Positions 19,439-29,108 are shown, numbered from the stretch's first letter. The stretch is DNA of 64,000 nucleotides from Pseudomonas sp. DY-1 (GCF_003626975.1 NZ_CP032616.1:4626001-4690000), one strand, 5' to 3'. Translations and numbers: made by a program. Notes: generated by a model from the letters alone, not told the origin.

Positions 19439-20851
19439 TCAGTTCAGCGTGGCCATGAGTGTCGGCAGGTTCGCCGCTGCCTGCTGCCGCGCCACGGACA
19501 GTTCCTTGAGCAGCGCATGGCGCTCCGTGTCCTCCGGCTGCACGTCGCGTATCACGGTCGTCATCAGGAACAGGCGGGAACTGAACAGCCACCGGAACAA
19601 GGCCTCGTTCTCGCGCCATTTCAGGAAGTTGCCCAGGTAGCTGTCCCAGATCCTGACCCAGTCCTCCGGGGTGTGTGGAGCCGGAACCGGCCGGCAGTTC
19701 GCATTCTTCTCGGCGTTGTCCGCGACGTGGCACTCGACGTAGGCGATCAGGGCCGCGGAAAACACTGGCTGGTTGTTGCTCACAAGGGTGAGGTTGATGC
19801 GCTCATCTTCGAACACCTGCGGCACCCGCCAGCCGGCCAGGCCACGGGCGCTGCAGTCGACGATCAGCGCCCCGGCAGGAATCTCGACGCGCCCTCGTTC
19901 GAGCTGGATATTCCCTGGCTCGACCGCCAGCACATGGCCCAGCCGGACCTTGTTGCCGATGCTGCGCAGGGCACGGAGTTCGGCCTGGGTGACGGTGGCG
20001 CCGCGATAGGCTGTCGGCGTGATGGCGGGATCGATGCGCAGCAGCTGGCCTGATCGTTCGAGGCGCTCGAACAGGTCGGCCAGCGAGCCGGCTGTGGCGA
20101 TGGCCGAGTACTGTGCAGTGACGCCACGGACGCACTGCTCGAAAAACTCGAGGCCGGGTTGCAGGGTGGCGCGGTCTACCAGCCACGGATCGTTAGGCAT
20201 GACCCAGTGGATCGACGTTGATGGCACGCCGTTCTTCAGTAGCCACAGGCAGGTGTCGATGCCGGTCTTGCCGCAACCGACCACTACATAGGCCCGCCAT
20301 GGCTGGCTGATTGACGGCAGCGAATTGGGCGCCAGGCAGGTGACCCCCTGGCCGACCCGGTACCTGGGAGGGTGGGTGGAGGGAACCTCGGTCTGGGCGT
20401 GGGTACCGTCCACCAGCTTTCGGCGTACCTGCACGCGCAGTTCCTGGCCACTGAGCCGGGACCGGCAACGATGGTCGGAACCACGGTCGCCGATGTAGTC
20501 GTGCATGGGGAGGTAGCGTACCCGTCCCGACGGGAGGAATCGCTGGTTCATGACCTGGTCGTAATAACTGAGGATCTCTGCGGCGGAGGCCAGTTCGTAC
20601 AGGCCTTCACCCAGCGCGGACAGATCTTTCTTGCCACTGCCAAGCTCTCGTGAGTTGACGCCATAGCAGGCTGAAGGCTGGTGCAGCCGTACAAAGGGGT
20701 AAGCATCGTTCCAGTGGCCGCCGGGATGGCCGTGCTGGTCGACCATCAGCACGGTAGCATTCGACTCGCTGAGCAGGGTGTCGACGAAGGCCATTGCCGA
20801 AGCCCCCGCGCCGATGACCAGATAATCGGTGTCCAGAAGCTCGGCACTCAT
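19439..20851 (-). CDS. FAD/NAD(P)-binding flavoprotein, monooxygenase-like
   Basis: 470 aa. An N-terminal dinucleotide-binding motif GAGASA (14-19) is followed by PGGHWNDAYPFVRLHQPS, resembling the FAD contact region of flavin monooxygenases. A second nucleotide-binding motif, GCGKTG, is at 192-197. The two-site layout resembles class B flavoprotein monooxygenases, but the Baeyer-Villiger fingerprint was not seen, so the subclass is open. It is paired with an epoxide-hydrolase-like gene. The pair sits between hutG and a Nudix gene in what is probably a variable chromosomal site. Confidence 0.78.
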   Translation of the reverse strand: MSAELLDTDYLVIGAGASAMAFVDTLLSESNATVLMVDQHGHPGGHWNDAYPFVRLHQPSACYGVNSRELGSGKKDLSALGEGLYELASAAEILSYYDQVMNQRFLPSGRVRYLPMHDYIGDRGSDHRCRSRLSGQELRVQVRRKLVDGTHAQTEVPSTHPPRYRVGQGVTCLAPNSLPSISQPWRAYVVVGCGKTGIDTCLWLLKNGVPSTSIHWVMPNDPWLVDRATLQPGLEFFEQCVRGVTAQYSAIATAGSLADLFERLERSGQLLRIDPAITPTAYRGATVTQAELRALRSIGNKVRLGHVLAVEPGNIQLERGRVEIPAGALIVDCSARGLAGWRVPQVFEDERINLTLVSNNQPVFSAALIAYVECHVADNAEKNANCRPVPAPHTPEDWVRIWDSYLGNFLKWRENEALFRWLFSSRLFLMTTVIRDVQPEDTERHALLKELSVARQQAAANLPTLMATLN

Positions 20852-20998
20852 GGCGACTGTCTCCGCGCAGCAGGTATACCCAACTGTTCAAGGCTAGCCC
20901 CACGGGGCTGGGGCTCCAGAACAAGAGCTGATTGCCGAGATAGCCAAGGACTCTATGACCGGTTGGCGGACGCTCCCGCACAGGGCTGTCGCACGGTT

Positions 20999-21472
20999 TC
21001 AGCGTTGCAGGCCAAGATGGCGGATCACCACGTCCTCGTTCGCCACCCGCTCCCAGACATCGTCCAGTAACTCCGCCGGATAGAAGGGCAGGGTGGTCAG
21101 CTCTTCGCGACTGATCCAGCCCACTTCGCGAATCTCGAACTCGTCGCCACCCAGGCCATTCAGGTTGGCCAGGCTGAGTTCGCCGCGCCAGGCATCGATC
21201 CGGTAGAACAGTTCCATGTGGAAACGCCCCATGGCCGGCTCGGCGAACTCGCGGACGTAGACCAGTGGGCCGACGTTCACGTCTAGACCGGTTTCTTCCC
21301 TGAACTCACGGCGCACCGTGTCGCGGGTGGATTCGTCGCTGACCGATTCGAAGCCGCCGCCAGGTGGAATCCAGTAGGTATCGTCCCCCACCACGTGCTT
21401 GACCAGCAGGATGCGGCCCTCGTGCACCAGCAGGCCGGCAGCGCGGATGCGATGGGTGAGTGGCGCGCTCAT
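20999..21472 (-). CDS. Nudix hydrolase
   Basis: 157 aa. A Nudix box occupies about residues 40-63, with the metal-binding core RREFREETG (54-62); the loop before it is one residue longer than the strict consensus. PPGGGFESVSDES precedes it. The family hydrolyses nucleoside diphosphate derivatives; the substrate cannot be read from the sequence. The ATG at 21472 overlaps the stop of the upstream lipoprotein gene (ATGA), which favours it over a start nine codons earlier. Confidence 0.87.
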   Translation of the reverse strand: MSAPLTHRIRAAGLLVHEGRILLVKHVVGDDTYWIPPGGGFESVSDESTRDTVRREFREETGLDVNVGPLVYVREFAEPAMGRFHMELFYRIDAWRGELSLANLNGLGGDEFEIREVGWISREELTTLPFYPAELLDDVWERVANEDVVIRHLGLQR

Positions 21473-21900
21473 TGCCAGTCCAGCCGGGCGAGCTTCCATT
21501 CACCGTCGTCCAGCCACCATTCCAGCTTCACCGCGTAATGGCGTGCGCTGTCGGGGATAAGCCCCTCGGCGCCGGTGAGGGCCACCTGGGCGTCCGTATA
21601 GCCTTTCTCGCGGTAGGTCGGGTCAAGGCTGTTCGCCTTGCTGAGGGCGAGAACGCTGACGTTCTTGTGGCGCATGAAAAGCAGGGTCATGGTGCGCCTG
21701 GCCCAGTCCCGGTCGTTCTGTTGCTGGGCAATGAACTGCGGGTGCAACTGCTCCAGCACCGCGGTGGTTTTTTTCGCTTCGAGGTTCTCCTGCAGCCGTT
21801 GCACTGCCGCATCCAGCTCCGCTGCCGGGTCGTTCCGGCCACAACCGGCTAGGATTGCCAGAACGTATAGCATCGGCAGAGCGAACTTCCTGAGTAACAT
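21469..21900 (-). CDS. Lipoprotein of unknown function
   Basis: 143 aa. The signal peptide has the lipobox LAGC (Cys20), followed by GRNDPAAELDAAVQRLQENLE, a helical segment. The C-terminal part resembles NTF2-like small alpha+beta domains (YAVKLEWWLDDGEWKLARLDW), but this assignment is tentative. The start is fixed by AAGGAG about seven bases upstream; the open frame continues over 350 codons upstream, antisense to the peptidase gene, and that part is not coding. It is coupled to the Nudix gene. Confidence 0.78.
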   Translation of the reverse strand: MLLRKFALPMLYVLAILAGCGRNDPAAELDAAVQRLQENLEAKKTTAVLEQLHPQFIAQQQNDRDWARRTMTLLFMRHKNVSVLALSKANSLDPTYREKGYTDAQVALTGAEGLIPDSARHYAVKLEWWLDDGEWKLARLDWQ

Positions 21901-21993
21901 GCTGAACTCCTTTTTCCTCGTTATGATGCCCGGCAGATTAGAAGGCCGGACTCGCCCAGGAGTCGACCTTTCGCACAGATTCGGGAGCCCAGA

Positions 21994-22968
21994 ATGCAGA
22001 CTTTGTATCCGGAGATAAAACCCTACGCCCGGCATGAGCTGGCGGTGGATGCACCGCACGTACTCTACGTGGACGAGAGTGGCACGCCGGAAGGCCTGCC
22101 GGTGGTGTTCATCCACGGTGGCCCAGGAGCCGGCTGCGATGCCTTGAGCAGACGCTTCTTCGACCCGAACCTGTACCGCATCGTCACCTTCGACCAGCGC
22201 GGTTGTGGCCGTTCGACGCCGCACGCGACCCTGGAATCGAACACCACCTGGGACCTGGTCGCGGACCTCGAGCGCATTCGCCAGCACCTCGGGATCGACA
22301 AGTGGGTACTGTTCGGCGGCTCCTGGGGTTCCACCCTGTCCCTGGCGTACGCCCAGGCGCATCCGGAGCGCGTGCTCGGGCTGATCCTGCGCGGCATCTT
22401 CCTGTGCCGTCCGCAGGACTTCCACTGGTTCTACCAGGAAGGCTGCAGCCGGATGTTCCCGGACTACTGGGAGGATTACCTGGCGCCGATTCCGGCCGAG
22501 GAACACGGTGACCTGATGCAGGCGTTCTACAAGCGCCTGACCGGTCCCGACCAGATCGCCCAGATGCACGCCGCCAAGGCCTGGTCCACCTGGGAGGGCC
22601 GCACCGCGACCCTGCGCCCCAGCGCGCCGGTGGTGGAGCGCTTCAGCGAGCCGATGCGTGCCCTGTCCATCGCCCGCATCGAATGCCACTACTTCGTCAA
22701 CAACGCCTTCCTCGAACCCAACCAGCTGCTTCGCGACATGCCGCGTATCGCGCATTTGCCGGGCGTGATCGTGCACGGCCGCTATGACGTCATCTGCCCC
22801 CTGGACAACGCCTGGGCGCTGCACAAAGCCTGGCCCAACAGTGAGTTGCAGATCGTCCGCGACGCCGGCCACGCCGCGTCCGAGGCTGGCATCACCGATG
22901 CCCTGGTGCGCGCTGCCAACCAGATGGCGCGCCGCCTGCTGGAACTGCCGCCCGAGGAAGACGCCTGA
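21994..22968 (+). CDS. pip: Proline iminopeptidase (prolyl aminopeptidase)
   Basis: 324 aa, an alpha/beta hydrolase of peptidase family S33. HGGPGAG (41-47) forms the oxyanion hole and the nucleophile Ser110 is in GGSWGS; the His is in [10 protein letters not shown] near the C-terminus. It releases N-terminal proline from peptides in the cytosol. The stop overlaps the dtd start (ATGA). Confidence 0.95.
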   Translation: MQTLYPEIKPYARHELAVDAPHVLYVDESGTPEGLPVVFIHGGPGAGCDALSRRFFDPNLYRIVTFDQRGCGRSTPHATLESNTTWDLVADLERIRQHLGIDKWVLFGGSWGSTLSLAYAQAHPERVLGLILRGIFLCRPQDFHWFYQEGCSRMFPDYWEDYLAPIPAEEHGDLMQAFYKRLTGPDQIAQMHAAKAWSTWEGRTATLRPSAPVVERFSEPMRALSIARIECHYFVNNAFLEPNQLLRDMPRIAHLPGVIVHGRYDVICPLDNAWALHKAWPNSELQIVRDAGHAASEAGITDALVRAANQMARRLLELPPEEDA

Positions 22969-23405
22969 TGAAGGCACTGCTGCAACGGGTCAGTGCCGCC
23001 CGCGTCGAAGTTGAAGGGGAGGTAGTCGGGGCCATCGACCAGGGCCTGCTGGTGCTGGTCGGCGTTGAGCCGCAGGACACCGAGACCAGCGCCGACAAAC
23101 TACTGCACAAGCTGGTCAACTACCGCGTATTCGCCGATGCCGAGGGCAAGATGAACCTGTCCCTCGGGGCGGTCGGCGGCGGCCTGCTACTGGTTTCCCA
23201 GTTCACCCTGGCTGCCGATACGAAGAGCGGCCTGCGTCCCAGCTTTTCCACCGCCGCGTCGCCAGCGCGCGGCGAAGAGCTGTTCGACTACCTGGTGCAC
23301 CAGGCTCGCCTCAAGCATCCACAGGTCGCCACTGGCCGCTTCGGCGCCAACATGCAGGTGCATCTGGTCAACGACGGGCCGGTCACTTTCCTGCTCGAAA
23401 GCTGA
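22968..23405 (+). CDS. dtd: D-aminoacyl-tRNA deacylase
   Basis: 145 aa. It hydrolyses D-aminoacyl-tRNA, protecting translation from D-amino acids. The two active-site motifs are SQFTL and, near the C-terminus, GPVTF. The start codon overlaps the pip stop, so the two genes are translationally coupled. Confidence 0.97.
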   Translation: MKALLQRVSAARVEVEGEVVGAIDQGLLVLVGVEPQDTETSADKLLHKLVNYRVFADAEGKMNLSLGAVGGGLLLVSQFTLAADTKSGLRPSFSTAASPARGEELFDYLVHQARLKHPQVATGRFGANMQVHLVNDGPVTFLLES

Positions 23406-23519
23406 GCTGGCCCGATATCTGCTTCCTGCGACTCGCCATCCACGAAGATGCGGTTTAGCATGCGCGCCATGCCCCGTCGTTCGCGGGCTGGACAACAACA
23501 ACGAGCTGCCCCATTAGCA

Positions 23520-23656
23520 GGCTGCTGAAAAACTACCTGCGTTGCCGATGCGTCGTTAAAGACAAACTCAAAATGCTCATTTACAGCACGTAAATTCCGC
23601 TTTTTCGTCTGTTTTTGCCTAGCCTCGACTGCCTCGTTAACGTTTTTCAACAAGCC
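23520..23656. repeat. Terminal-inverted-repeat element, copy 1
   Basis: A non-coding element of about 137 bp with ends GGCTGCTGAAAAAC (23520-23533) and GTTTTTCAACAAGCC (23642-23656), which are imperfect inverted repeats. The interior (AAAATGCTCATTTACA at 23570-23585, then CGTAAATTCCGCTTT) matches a second copy at 42853-42995. It resembles MITE-like repeats seen in intergenic regions of Pseudomonas genomes. It ends directly before the ribosome-binding site of the next gene. Confidence 0.75.
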
Positions 23657-23669
23657 GTTAGGAGAAAGA

Positions 23670-24461
23670 ATGAAAAAGTTTCTCGCGTCACTGCTGTTCG
23701 CCGCCAGCGCGCTGACTGGCCTGGCCCACGCTGGCATGGTCGATGATGCAGTCAAGCGCGGCACCCTGCGTGTCGGCATGGACCCGACCTACATGCCCTT
23801 CGAAATGACCAACAAGCGCGGTGAAATCATCGGCTTCGAAGTCGACCTGCTCAAAGCCATGTCCAAGGCCATGGGCGTGAAGCTGGAACTGGTGTCCACC
23901 AGCTACGACGGCATCATCCCGGCCCTGCTGACCGACAAGTTCGACATGATCGGTTCCGGCATGACCCTGACCCAGGAGCGCAACCTGCGCATCAACTTCT
24001 CCGAGCCCTTCATCGTGGTTGGCCAGACCCTGCTGATCCGCAAGGAACTGCAAGGTGACATCAAGTCCTACAAGGACCTGAACGATGCCAAGTACCGCAT
24101 CACCTCCAAGATCGGCACCACCGGCGAGATGGTCGCCAAGAAGCTGATCTCCAAGGCCCAGTACCACGGCTTCGACAACGAGCAGGAAGCGGTGATGGAC
24201 GTGGTCAACGGCAAGGCCGACGCCTTCATCTACGACGCCCCGTACAACGTCGTTGCGGTGAACAAGGCCGGCGCCGGCAAGCTGGTGTTCCTGGAAGAGC
24301 CCTTCACCTTCGAACCCCTGGCCTTCGGCCTGAAGAAGGGCGACTACGACAGCCTGAACTGGATCAATAACTGGATGCACCAGATCCGCAACGACGGTAC
24401 CTACGAGCGCATCCATGCCAAGTGGTTCAAGAAGACCGATTGGCTGAAAGAGATGGAATAA
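23670..24461 (+). CDS. Amino-acid ABC transporter, periplasmic binding protein
   Basis: 263 aa with a signal peptide cleaved after AHA (about residue 21). It is a polar amino acid family 3 binding protein; the start of the mature domain, GTLRVGMDPTYMPFE, is the family signature. The ligand cannot be assigned from sequence. The ribosome-binding site TTAGGAG immediately follows the repeat element. It is the first gene of a three-gene importer; a strong hairpin separates it from the permease gene. Confidence 0.92.
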   Translation: MKKFLASLLFAASALTGLAHAGMVDDAVKRGTLRVGMDPTYMPFEMTNKRGEIIGFEVDLLKAMSKAMGVKLELVSTSYDGIIPALLTDKFDMIGSGMTLTQERNLRINFSEPFIVVGQTLLIRKELQGDIKSYKDLNDAKYRITSKIGTTGEMVAKKLISKAQYHGFDNEQEAVMDVVNGKADAFIYDAPYNVVAVNKAGAGKLVFLEEPFTFEPLAFGLKKGDYDSLNWINNWMHQIRNDGTYERIHAKWFKKTDWLKEME

Positions 24462-24493
24462 GCCCTGCGACGGCACTGCCCGCGCTGGCTCGA

Positions 24494-24527
24494 CAGGCCC
24501 GGCCCACAAGGCCGGGCCTGCCTTTTG
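24494..24527 (+). terminator. Attenuator/terminator between binding protein and permease
   Basis: A perfect 11-bp stem CAGGCCCGGCC (24494-24504) / GGCCGGGCCTG (24510-24520) with a five-base loop is followed by CCTTTTG. It probably lets only part of transcription continue into the permease and ATPase genes. Confidence 0.7.
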
Positions 24528-24553
24528 TTCCCCCGCCATGAGCGAGATTACCC

Positions 24554-25516
24554 TTGACTAGAAAACATCGCCGCAACTGGCCTTGGCACATCCTGACCGG
24601 ACTGATCCTGGTCGTGATCGGATGGGGCCTCTGGTACTCCACTTCCCTGATTTCCTACGAATGGCGCTGGAATCGTGTGCCCCAGTACTTCGCCTACCAG
24701 GCGGAGGAAAGCCATCGCGCTGCCGATTACAGCACCGTCAGTGCCATTGCCGACGCCGGCGACAACGCCCGCGTGACCCTGACCGCCGAGGGCGGCGAGG
24801 AGCAGGTGCTGGAAGTGGCTCGCGACAGTCTGCAGGTGAGCCAGGGCGACGATGTTTCCGAGGGCGACCAGATTGGTGTTACCCGCCACTGGGCTGCTGG
24901 CCCACTGCTCTGGGGCCTCTGGACCACCCTGTGGATATCTGTCGTGTCCGGCGCCTTCGGCCTGGTGCTCGGCCTGTTCACCGGCCTTTGCCGCCTGTCC
25001 GGCAATCCCACTCTGCGCGACCTTTCAACCGTGTACGTCGAACTGGTACGTGGTACGCCGCTGCTGGTGCAGATATTCATCTTCTACTTCTTCATCGGCA
25101 CCGTGCTGAACCTCTCCCGCGAATTCGCCGGAGTGGCGGCGCTAGCCCTGTTCACCGGTGCCTACGTGGGCGAGATCGTCCGCGCTGGCGTGCAGTCCAT
25201 CGCCCGTGGCCAGAACGAGGCAGCGCGCTCCCTGGGCCTGACCGCCGGCCAGTCGATGCGTCACGTGATCCTGCCGCAAGCGTTCAAGCGCGTGCTGCCG
25301 CCCCTGGCTGGCCAGTTCATCAGCCTAGTCAAGGACACCTCGCTGGTGTCGGTAATCGCCATCACTGAACTGACCAAGAGCGGCCGCGAGGCGATCACGA
25401 CCTCCTTCTCAACTTTCGAGATCTGGTTCTGCGTTGCCGCGCTCTACCTCGTCATCAACCTGCCGCTGTCGCAAATCGCCAGCCGTCTGGAGCGGAGGCT
25501 CGGGAAAAGTGATTGA
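24554..25516 (+). CDS. Amino-acid ABC transporter permease with periplasmic insert
   Basis: 320 aa. A first membrane helix (about 13-30) is followed by roughly 80 soluble residues, unusual for the family, then a His/Glu/Gln/Arg/opine-type permease domain with EAA loop [20 protein letters not shown]. The best start is TTG at 24554, which has no strong ribosome-binding site. A seven-codon frame from ATG 24538 ends at 24561, overlapping this TTG, and might couple translation. The gene overlaps the ATPase gene by eight bases. Confidence 0.88.
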   Translation: MTRKHRRNWPWHILTGLILVVIGWGLWYSTSLISYEWRWNRVPQYFAYQAEESHRAADYSTVSAIADAGDNARVTLTAEGGEEQVLEVARDSLQVSQGDDVSEGDQIGVTRHWAAGPLLWGLWTTLWISVVSGAFGLVLGLFTGLCRLSGNPTLRDLSTVYVELVRGTPLLVQIFIFYFFIGTVLNLSREFAGVAALALFTGAYVGEIVRAGVQSIARGQNEAARSLGLTAGQSMRHVILPQAFKRVLPPLAGQFISLVKDTSLVSVIAITELTKSGREAITTSFSTFEIWFCVAALYLVINLPLSQIASRLERRLGKSD

Positions 25517-26243
25517 AGTCAGAAATTTGGTGAAAGTCTTCGATGCCCGTGGCCATGAAGTGCGGGCTGTGGATAACGTCACCACGCAGGTGAAGCGTGG
25601 CGAAGTGGTGGTTGTGATCGGTCCCTCGGGCTCCGGCAAGTCCACCTTCCTGCGCTGCCTGAACGGTTTGGAAGAGCTGGATTCCGGTTCGGTGAGCATC
25701 GACGGTGTCGATCTCGCCAACCCGAAAACCGACGTGAACGCCTACCGCCGCGAAGTGGGCATGGTGTTCCAGCACTTCAACCTGTTCCCGCACATGACCG
25801 TACTGGAGAACCTCTGCCTGGCCCAGAAGGTCGTGCGCAAGCGCGGCAAGGCCGAGCGCGAGGCCAAGGCCCAAGCGCTGCTGGCCAAGGTCGGCATTGG
25901 GCAGAAGGCCAACGAGTACCCCTCGCGCCTGTCCGGTGGTCAGCAGCAGCGTGTCGCCATTGCCCGCGCCCTGTGCATGGAGCCCAAGGTGATGCTGTTC
26001 GACGAGCCCACCTCGGCGCTCGATCCGGAAATGGTCGGCGAAGTGCTGGACGTGATGAAGCAGCTCGCCCAGGAAGGCATGACCATGGTCTGCGTGACCC
26101 ACGAGATGGGTTTTGCCCGCGAAGTGGCAGACCGGGTGCTGTTCTTCGACCACGGCAAGCTGCTGGAAGACGCGCCCCCCGCGCAATTCTTCGAGAAGCC
26201 GCAGGACCCGCGCGCGCAGAGCTTCCTGCGCCAGGTGCTCTGA
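25509..26243 (+). CDS. Amino-acid ABC transporter ATPase
   Basis: 244 aa, typical GlnQ/HisP length. Walker A GPSGSGKS is at 38-45, the signature LSGGQQQR at about 140, and Walker [15 protein letters not shown] follows. The GTG at 25509 gives [11 protein letters not shown]; the frame upstream belongs to the permease overlap. It powers the importer encoded by the two preceding genes. Confidence 0.95.
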   Translation: MIEVRNLVKVFDARGHEVRAVDNVTTQVKRGEVVVVIGPSGSGKSTFLRCLNGLEELDSGSVSIDGVDLANPKTDVNAYRREVGMVFQHFNLFPHMTVLENLCLAQKVVRKRGKAEREAKAQALLAKVGIGQKANEYPSRLSGGQQQRVAIARALCMEPKVMLFDEPTSALDPEMVGEVLDVMKQLAQEGMTMVCVTHEMGFAREVADRVLFFDHGKLLEDAPPAQFFEKPQDPRAQSFLRQVL

Positions 26244-26270
26244 TCGATCCCAGTGGTGTCGGCTTTTTGT

Positions 26271-26308
26271 GGGGGCGAATTCATTCGCCAAGGGCAGCAA
26301 CGCTGCCC
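26271..26308. repeat. REP-like palindromes downstream of the ABC operon
   Basis: GGCGAAT/ATTCGCC (26274-26289) is the core of a common Pseudomonas repetitive extragenic palindrome. A second hairpin GGGCAGC/GCTGCCC (26292-26308) follows immediately. It lies between the convergent ATPase gene and the UPF0158 gene and may serve as a transcript 3' end. Confidence 0.65.
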
Positions 26309-26366
26309 CCTCCAACCTGCCAAGCGATTGAAATCGCCCCCCAGAAGGGCGTTGATACCGGGTATC

Positions 26367-26789
26367 TCAGTGCAGCGGCGTTGCCGGTTGCAGCTCATTC
26401 TCCGCCAGCCAGTCCTGGGCCAGCTCGCGTAGCCGCGCGGCCTCGAACTGGTGCCAGGCCTCCAGCAGCACTGGGTATTCCATCAGCACGTGGCGAAACG
26501 TGCGCGCCGGCTTGCGGCTCGCCAGGGCCTGTTCCAGGGCGGAATAGGCATGGGGATGGACCACTTCGTGGAGAAATTCCTGCATCAGCCGTAGCTCGTC
26601 GGCTTGGCCAAGGGGTTCCACCAGCAGAAAACGCTCGGGCTCCTCGCGCAGCAGGGCTTCCAGTTCGGGATCGGCGTCTTCTTCAGGGATCAGCAGCACC
26701 TTGCCGCTGAGAAGGTCGAGGTAGTGGTCGAGCCCCATGGTGTTGAGGGCGAAGGCAAGTTGGTCGAGGTCGATGGTCAGCGGGCGCAT
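26367..26789 (-). CDS. UPF0158 family protein
   Basis: 140 aa, acidic. It shows the UPF0158 pattern: the N-terminal segment LDQLAFALNTMGLDHYLDLLSGKVLLI, a middle acidic segment, and RFLLVEPL. It is a cytosolic protein of unknown function. The next gene downstream on this strand is a converging neighbour beyond a REP-like element, and rsmE lies behind it 53 bases away. Confidence 0.75.
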   Translation of the reverse strand: MRPLTIDLDQLAFALNTMGLDHYLDLLSGKVLLIPEEDADPELEALLREEPERFLLVEPLGQADELRLMQEFLHEVVHPHAYSALEQALASRKPARTFRHVLMEYPVLLEAWHQFEAARLRELAQDWLAENELQPATPLH

Positions 26790-26842
26790 GGCTCAATCTC
26801 GATAGCGGAAAGGATGTTGTCAGCCTACGCCAGCGTCGCTTA

Positions 26843-27550
26843 TCAGAACAGCCGCGCGAGCAGGGCGGTTACCGCTGTCTCCACACGCAGGATGCGTTCT
26901 CCGAGCTGCACCGGTTGTAGGCCGGCCTCGTGCAGTTTCTCGACCTCGTAAGGAATCCAGCCACCCTCGGGGCCAATGGCAAGGGTGATGGGTTCCTCTA
27001 CCGCGCGGGGGCAGGGCGGGTGGTCGCCGGGGTGGCCCACCAGTCCCAGGGTGCCTGCGGCGAGTTGCGGCAGGCGGTCTTCGACGAAGGGCTTGAAGCG
27101 CTTCTCGATGATCACCTCGGGCAGCACGGTGTCCCTCGCTTGTTCAAGGCCCAGGATCAGCTGCTCACGGATGGCTGCAGGTTCCAGGAAGGGCGTTTGC
27201 CAGAAGCTTTTTTCCACGCGGTAGCTGTTCAGCAGGACCAGGCGCGGAACGCCCATGGCTGCGACGGTCTGGAGTACACGGCGGAGCATCTTCGGCCGGG
27301 GGAGGGCCAGCAGCAGGGTGATGGGAAGCTTGGCTGGCGGCGGCTGGTCGAAACTGACTTCCAGCTCCGCGTAGCTGGCTTCGAGGCTCAGCAGGCGGCC
27401 CTGGCCCATCTGGCCGCCGAGGCGGCCCACCCGCAGGCTGTCGCCTGCCTCAGCACGGTGGACCTCATGCAGGTGCTTGAGGCGACGGCCTTCCAGCCGT
27501 GCCCGGTCCGCCGCGATGAAGTCGGCGTCTTCGAGAAGAAGCAGGTTCAC
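26843..27550 (-). CDS. rsmE: 16S rRNA m3U1498 methyltransferase
   Basis: 235 aa. It methylates N3 of U1498 in 16S rRNA using SAM. The SPOUT-domain motifs [17 protein letters not shown] and [17 protein letters not shown] near the C-terminus are the family signature. The GTG start overlaps the tatC stop (GTGA), giving [11 protein letters not shown]; the open frame upstream reads through tatC out of frame and is not coding. It is the last gene of the tat run. Confidence 0.94.
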   Translation of the reverse strand: MNLLLLEDADFIAADRARLEGRRLKHLHEVHRAEAGDSLRVGRLGGQMGQGRLLSLEASYAELEVSFDQPPPAKLPITLLLALPRPKMLRRVLQTVAAMGVPRLVLLNSYRVEKSFWQTPFLEPAAIREQLILGLEQARDTVLPEVIIEKRFKPFVEDRLPQLAAGTLGLVGHPGDHPPCPRAVEEPITLAIGPEGGWIPYEVEKLHEAGLQPVQLGERILRVETAVTALLARLF

Positions 27551-28341
27551 GGGCGAGTGGCGGGCGGCTGGTCGCCAGGTTCTTCCGCGTCGTCTTCCGG
27601 ATGATCGCCACGTTTGCGGATCAGGCCACCGAAGAACACGCCGACCTCGAACAGCAGCCACATGGGCACGGCCAGCAAGGTCTGGGAGAAGATATCCGGC
27701 GGGGTCAGGACCATGCCCACCACGAAGCAACCGATGATCACGTAGGGGCGGATGCGCTTGAGGTAGCTCACATCCACCACACCGATCCAGATCAGCAGGA
27801 TGACGGCCACGGGAATCTCGAAGGCCACGCCGAAGGCGAAGAACAGCGTCATCACGAAGTCGAGATAGCTGCTGATGTCGGTCATCATTGACACGCCTTC
27901 GGGCGTCACGCTGGCGAAGAAGTGGAAGATCAGCGGGAACACCAGGAAGTAGGCGAAGGCCATGCCGCCGTAGAACAGCACGATGCTCGAGACCAGCAGG
28001 GGCAGGGCGACGCGCTTCTCGTGCTTGTACAGGCCGGGCGCGATGAAGCCCCAGACCTGGTGCAGGATTACCGGCATGGCGAGGAACAGCGCCACCACCA
28101 TGGTCAGCTTGAAGGGCGTGAGGAAGGGCGATGCCACGTCGGTGGCGATCATGGTTGCGCCTTCCGGCAGGTACTGGCGCAGCGGCGCCGATACCAGGGT
28201 GTAGATCTTCTGGGCGAAGTAGAACAGGCCGGCGAAGATCAGGAAGATCGCCGCCACGCAGCGCAGGAGGCGCGTACGCAGTTCAGTGAGGTGCGAGACC
28301 AGGGGCATTTCCTGGTCTTGTTCCGGCTTCTGGTCGCTCAT
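27547..28341 (-). CDS. tatC: Twin-arginine translocase subunit TatC
   Basis: 264 aa with six membrane helices. It is the receptor for twin-arginine signal peptides. The N-terminal motif [16 protein letters not shown] and the later [16 protein letters not shown] are characteristic. The start overlaps the tatB stop by four bases. The hydrophilic C-terminal tail (about 25 residues) is Pseudomonas-like. Confidence 0.97.
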   Translation of the reverse strand: MSDQKPEQDQEMPLVSHLTELRTRLLRCVAAIFLIFAGLFYFAQKIYTLVSAPLRQYLPEGATMIATDVASPFLTPFKLTMVVALFLAMPVILHQVWGFIAPGLYKHEKRVALPLLVSSIVLFYGGMAFAYFLVFPLIFHFFASVTPEGVSMMTDISSYLDFVMTLFFAFGVAFEIPVAVILLIWIGVVDVSYLKRIRPYVIIGCFVVGMVLTPPDIFSQTLLAVPMWLLFEVGVFFGGLIRKRGDHPEDDAEEPGDQPPATRP

Positions 28342-28841
28342 GGGATGCGGGACGGCTGCTGCGGTTCAATGGGTGCCTGGGGCGATGGCTGAGACGGCGA
28401 CGCGGCGTTGGAGGCCTGGACGGGCGCTGCCGGGTCGGTCTGGCTGGGGGCTGCCGTGCCTGGAGTTGCCGGGGCCTTGGCGGTTGCCGGTGCCGGCGCT
28501 GCCTGCACGGTTTGCGCAGCCGGGGCGCCGGGCGCCGGACTTGCCGGTGCGGAGTCGCCTTCAGGCTCTGCCTCGGAAAGCAGGGATTCGACCGTGGGAG
28601 GCACGATGCTTTCCTTGATCTGCTTTTCGAGCGCCATGATGTGTTCGTTATGCAGCTGGCGGCGGATCTCGTCGGCGCCGATTTCGCGCTCGACCTCGGT
28701 CTTGATCGCGTTGAAGCTGCGCTTGAGGCGCCCGATCCAGAGACCGGCCGTGCGCGCCGCGCCGGGCAGCCGTTCGGGCCCGAGCACCAGGAGTGCGATC
28801 AGGCCGATCAGCAGCAGTTCACCGAAGCTGATACCGAACAT
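28338..28841 (-). CDS. tatB: Sec-independent translocase TatB
   Basis: 167 aa. One N-terminal membrane helix ([20 protein letters not shown]) is followed by the hinge GPERLP, an amphipathic helix, and a long Pro/Ala-rich tail (about 95-167). It forms the receptor complex with TatC. It starts six bases after the tatA stop. Confidence 0.95.
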   Translation of the reverse strand: MFGISFGELLLIGLIALLVLGPERLPGAARTAGLWIGRLKRSFNAIKTEVEREIGADEIRRQLHNEHIMALEKQIKESIVPPTVESLLSEAEPEGDSAPASPAPGAPAAQTVQAAPAPATAKAPATPGTAAPSQTDPAAPVQASNAASPSQPSPQAPIEPQQPSRIP

Positions 28842-28847
28842 GGGTCA

Positions 28848-29108
28848 TCAGTCCTTGCGGGTCACCGGGTCCTGCACCTGCTGAGCCTGGCCGTCGATGG
28901 TATGCGGCTGGTTCAGCGTGGCACCGGGTTGCTGCGCGGCAGTGGTCTGCTCGGGGGCCTTGTCGCCTTCCTCGGTGTTCATCGCCTTGCGGAAGCCCTT
29001 GATGGCTTCGCCGACGTCGGAACCGAGGTTTTTCAGGCGCTTGGTGCCGAAGACCAGCACGACGACGATGAGAATGACCAGCCAGTGTTTCCAGTCGAAG
29101 ATGCCCAT
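28848..29108 (-). CDS. tatA: Sec-independent translocase TatA
   Basis: 86 aa. An N-terminal membrane helix ([13 protein letters not shown]) is followed by the hinge and amphipathic helix ([20 protein letters not shown]), the pore-forming unit of the Tat system. The start at 29108 is preceded by GAGGAA; an extension 31 codons upstream has no family character. Confidence 0.96.
   Translation of the reverse strand: MGIFDWKHWLVILIVVVLVFGTKRLKNLGSDVGEAIKGFRKAMNTEEGDKAPEQTTAAQQPGATLNQPHTIDGQAQQVQDPVTRKD

Noticed and set aside
23288..23779. Minus-strand frame across copy 1 of the inverted-repeat element, with a similar frame across copy 2
   Set aside because: The similar translations of the two copies arise from nucleotide repeat identity; neither has a ribosome-binding site, and each runs into unrelated flanking genes.
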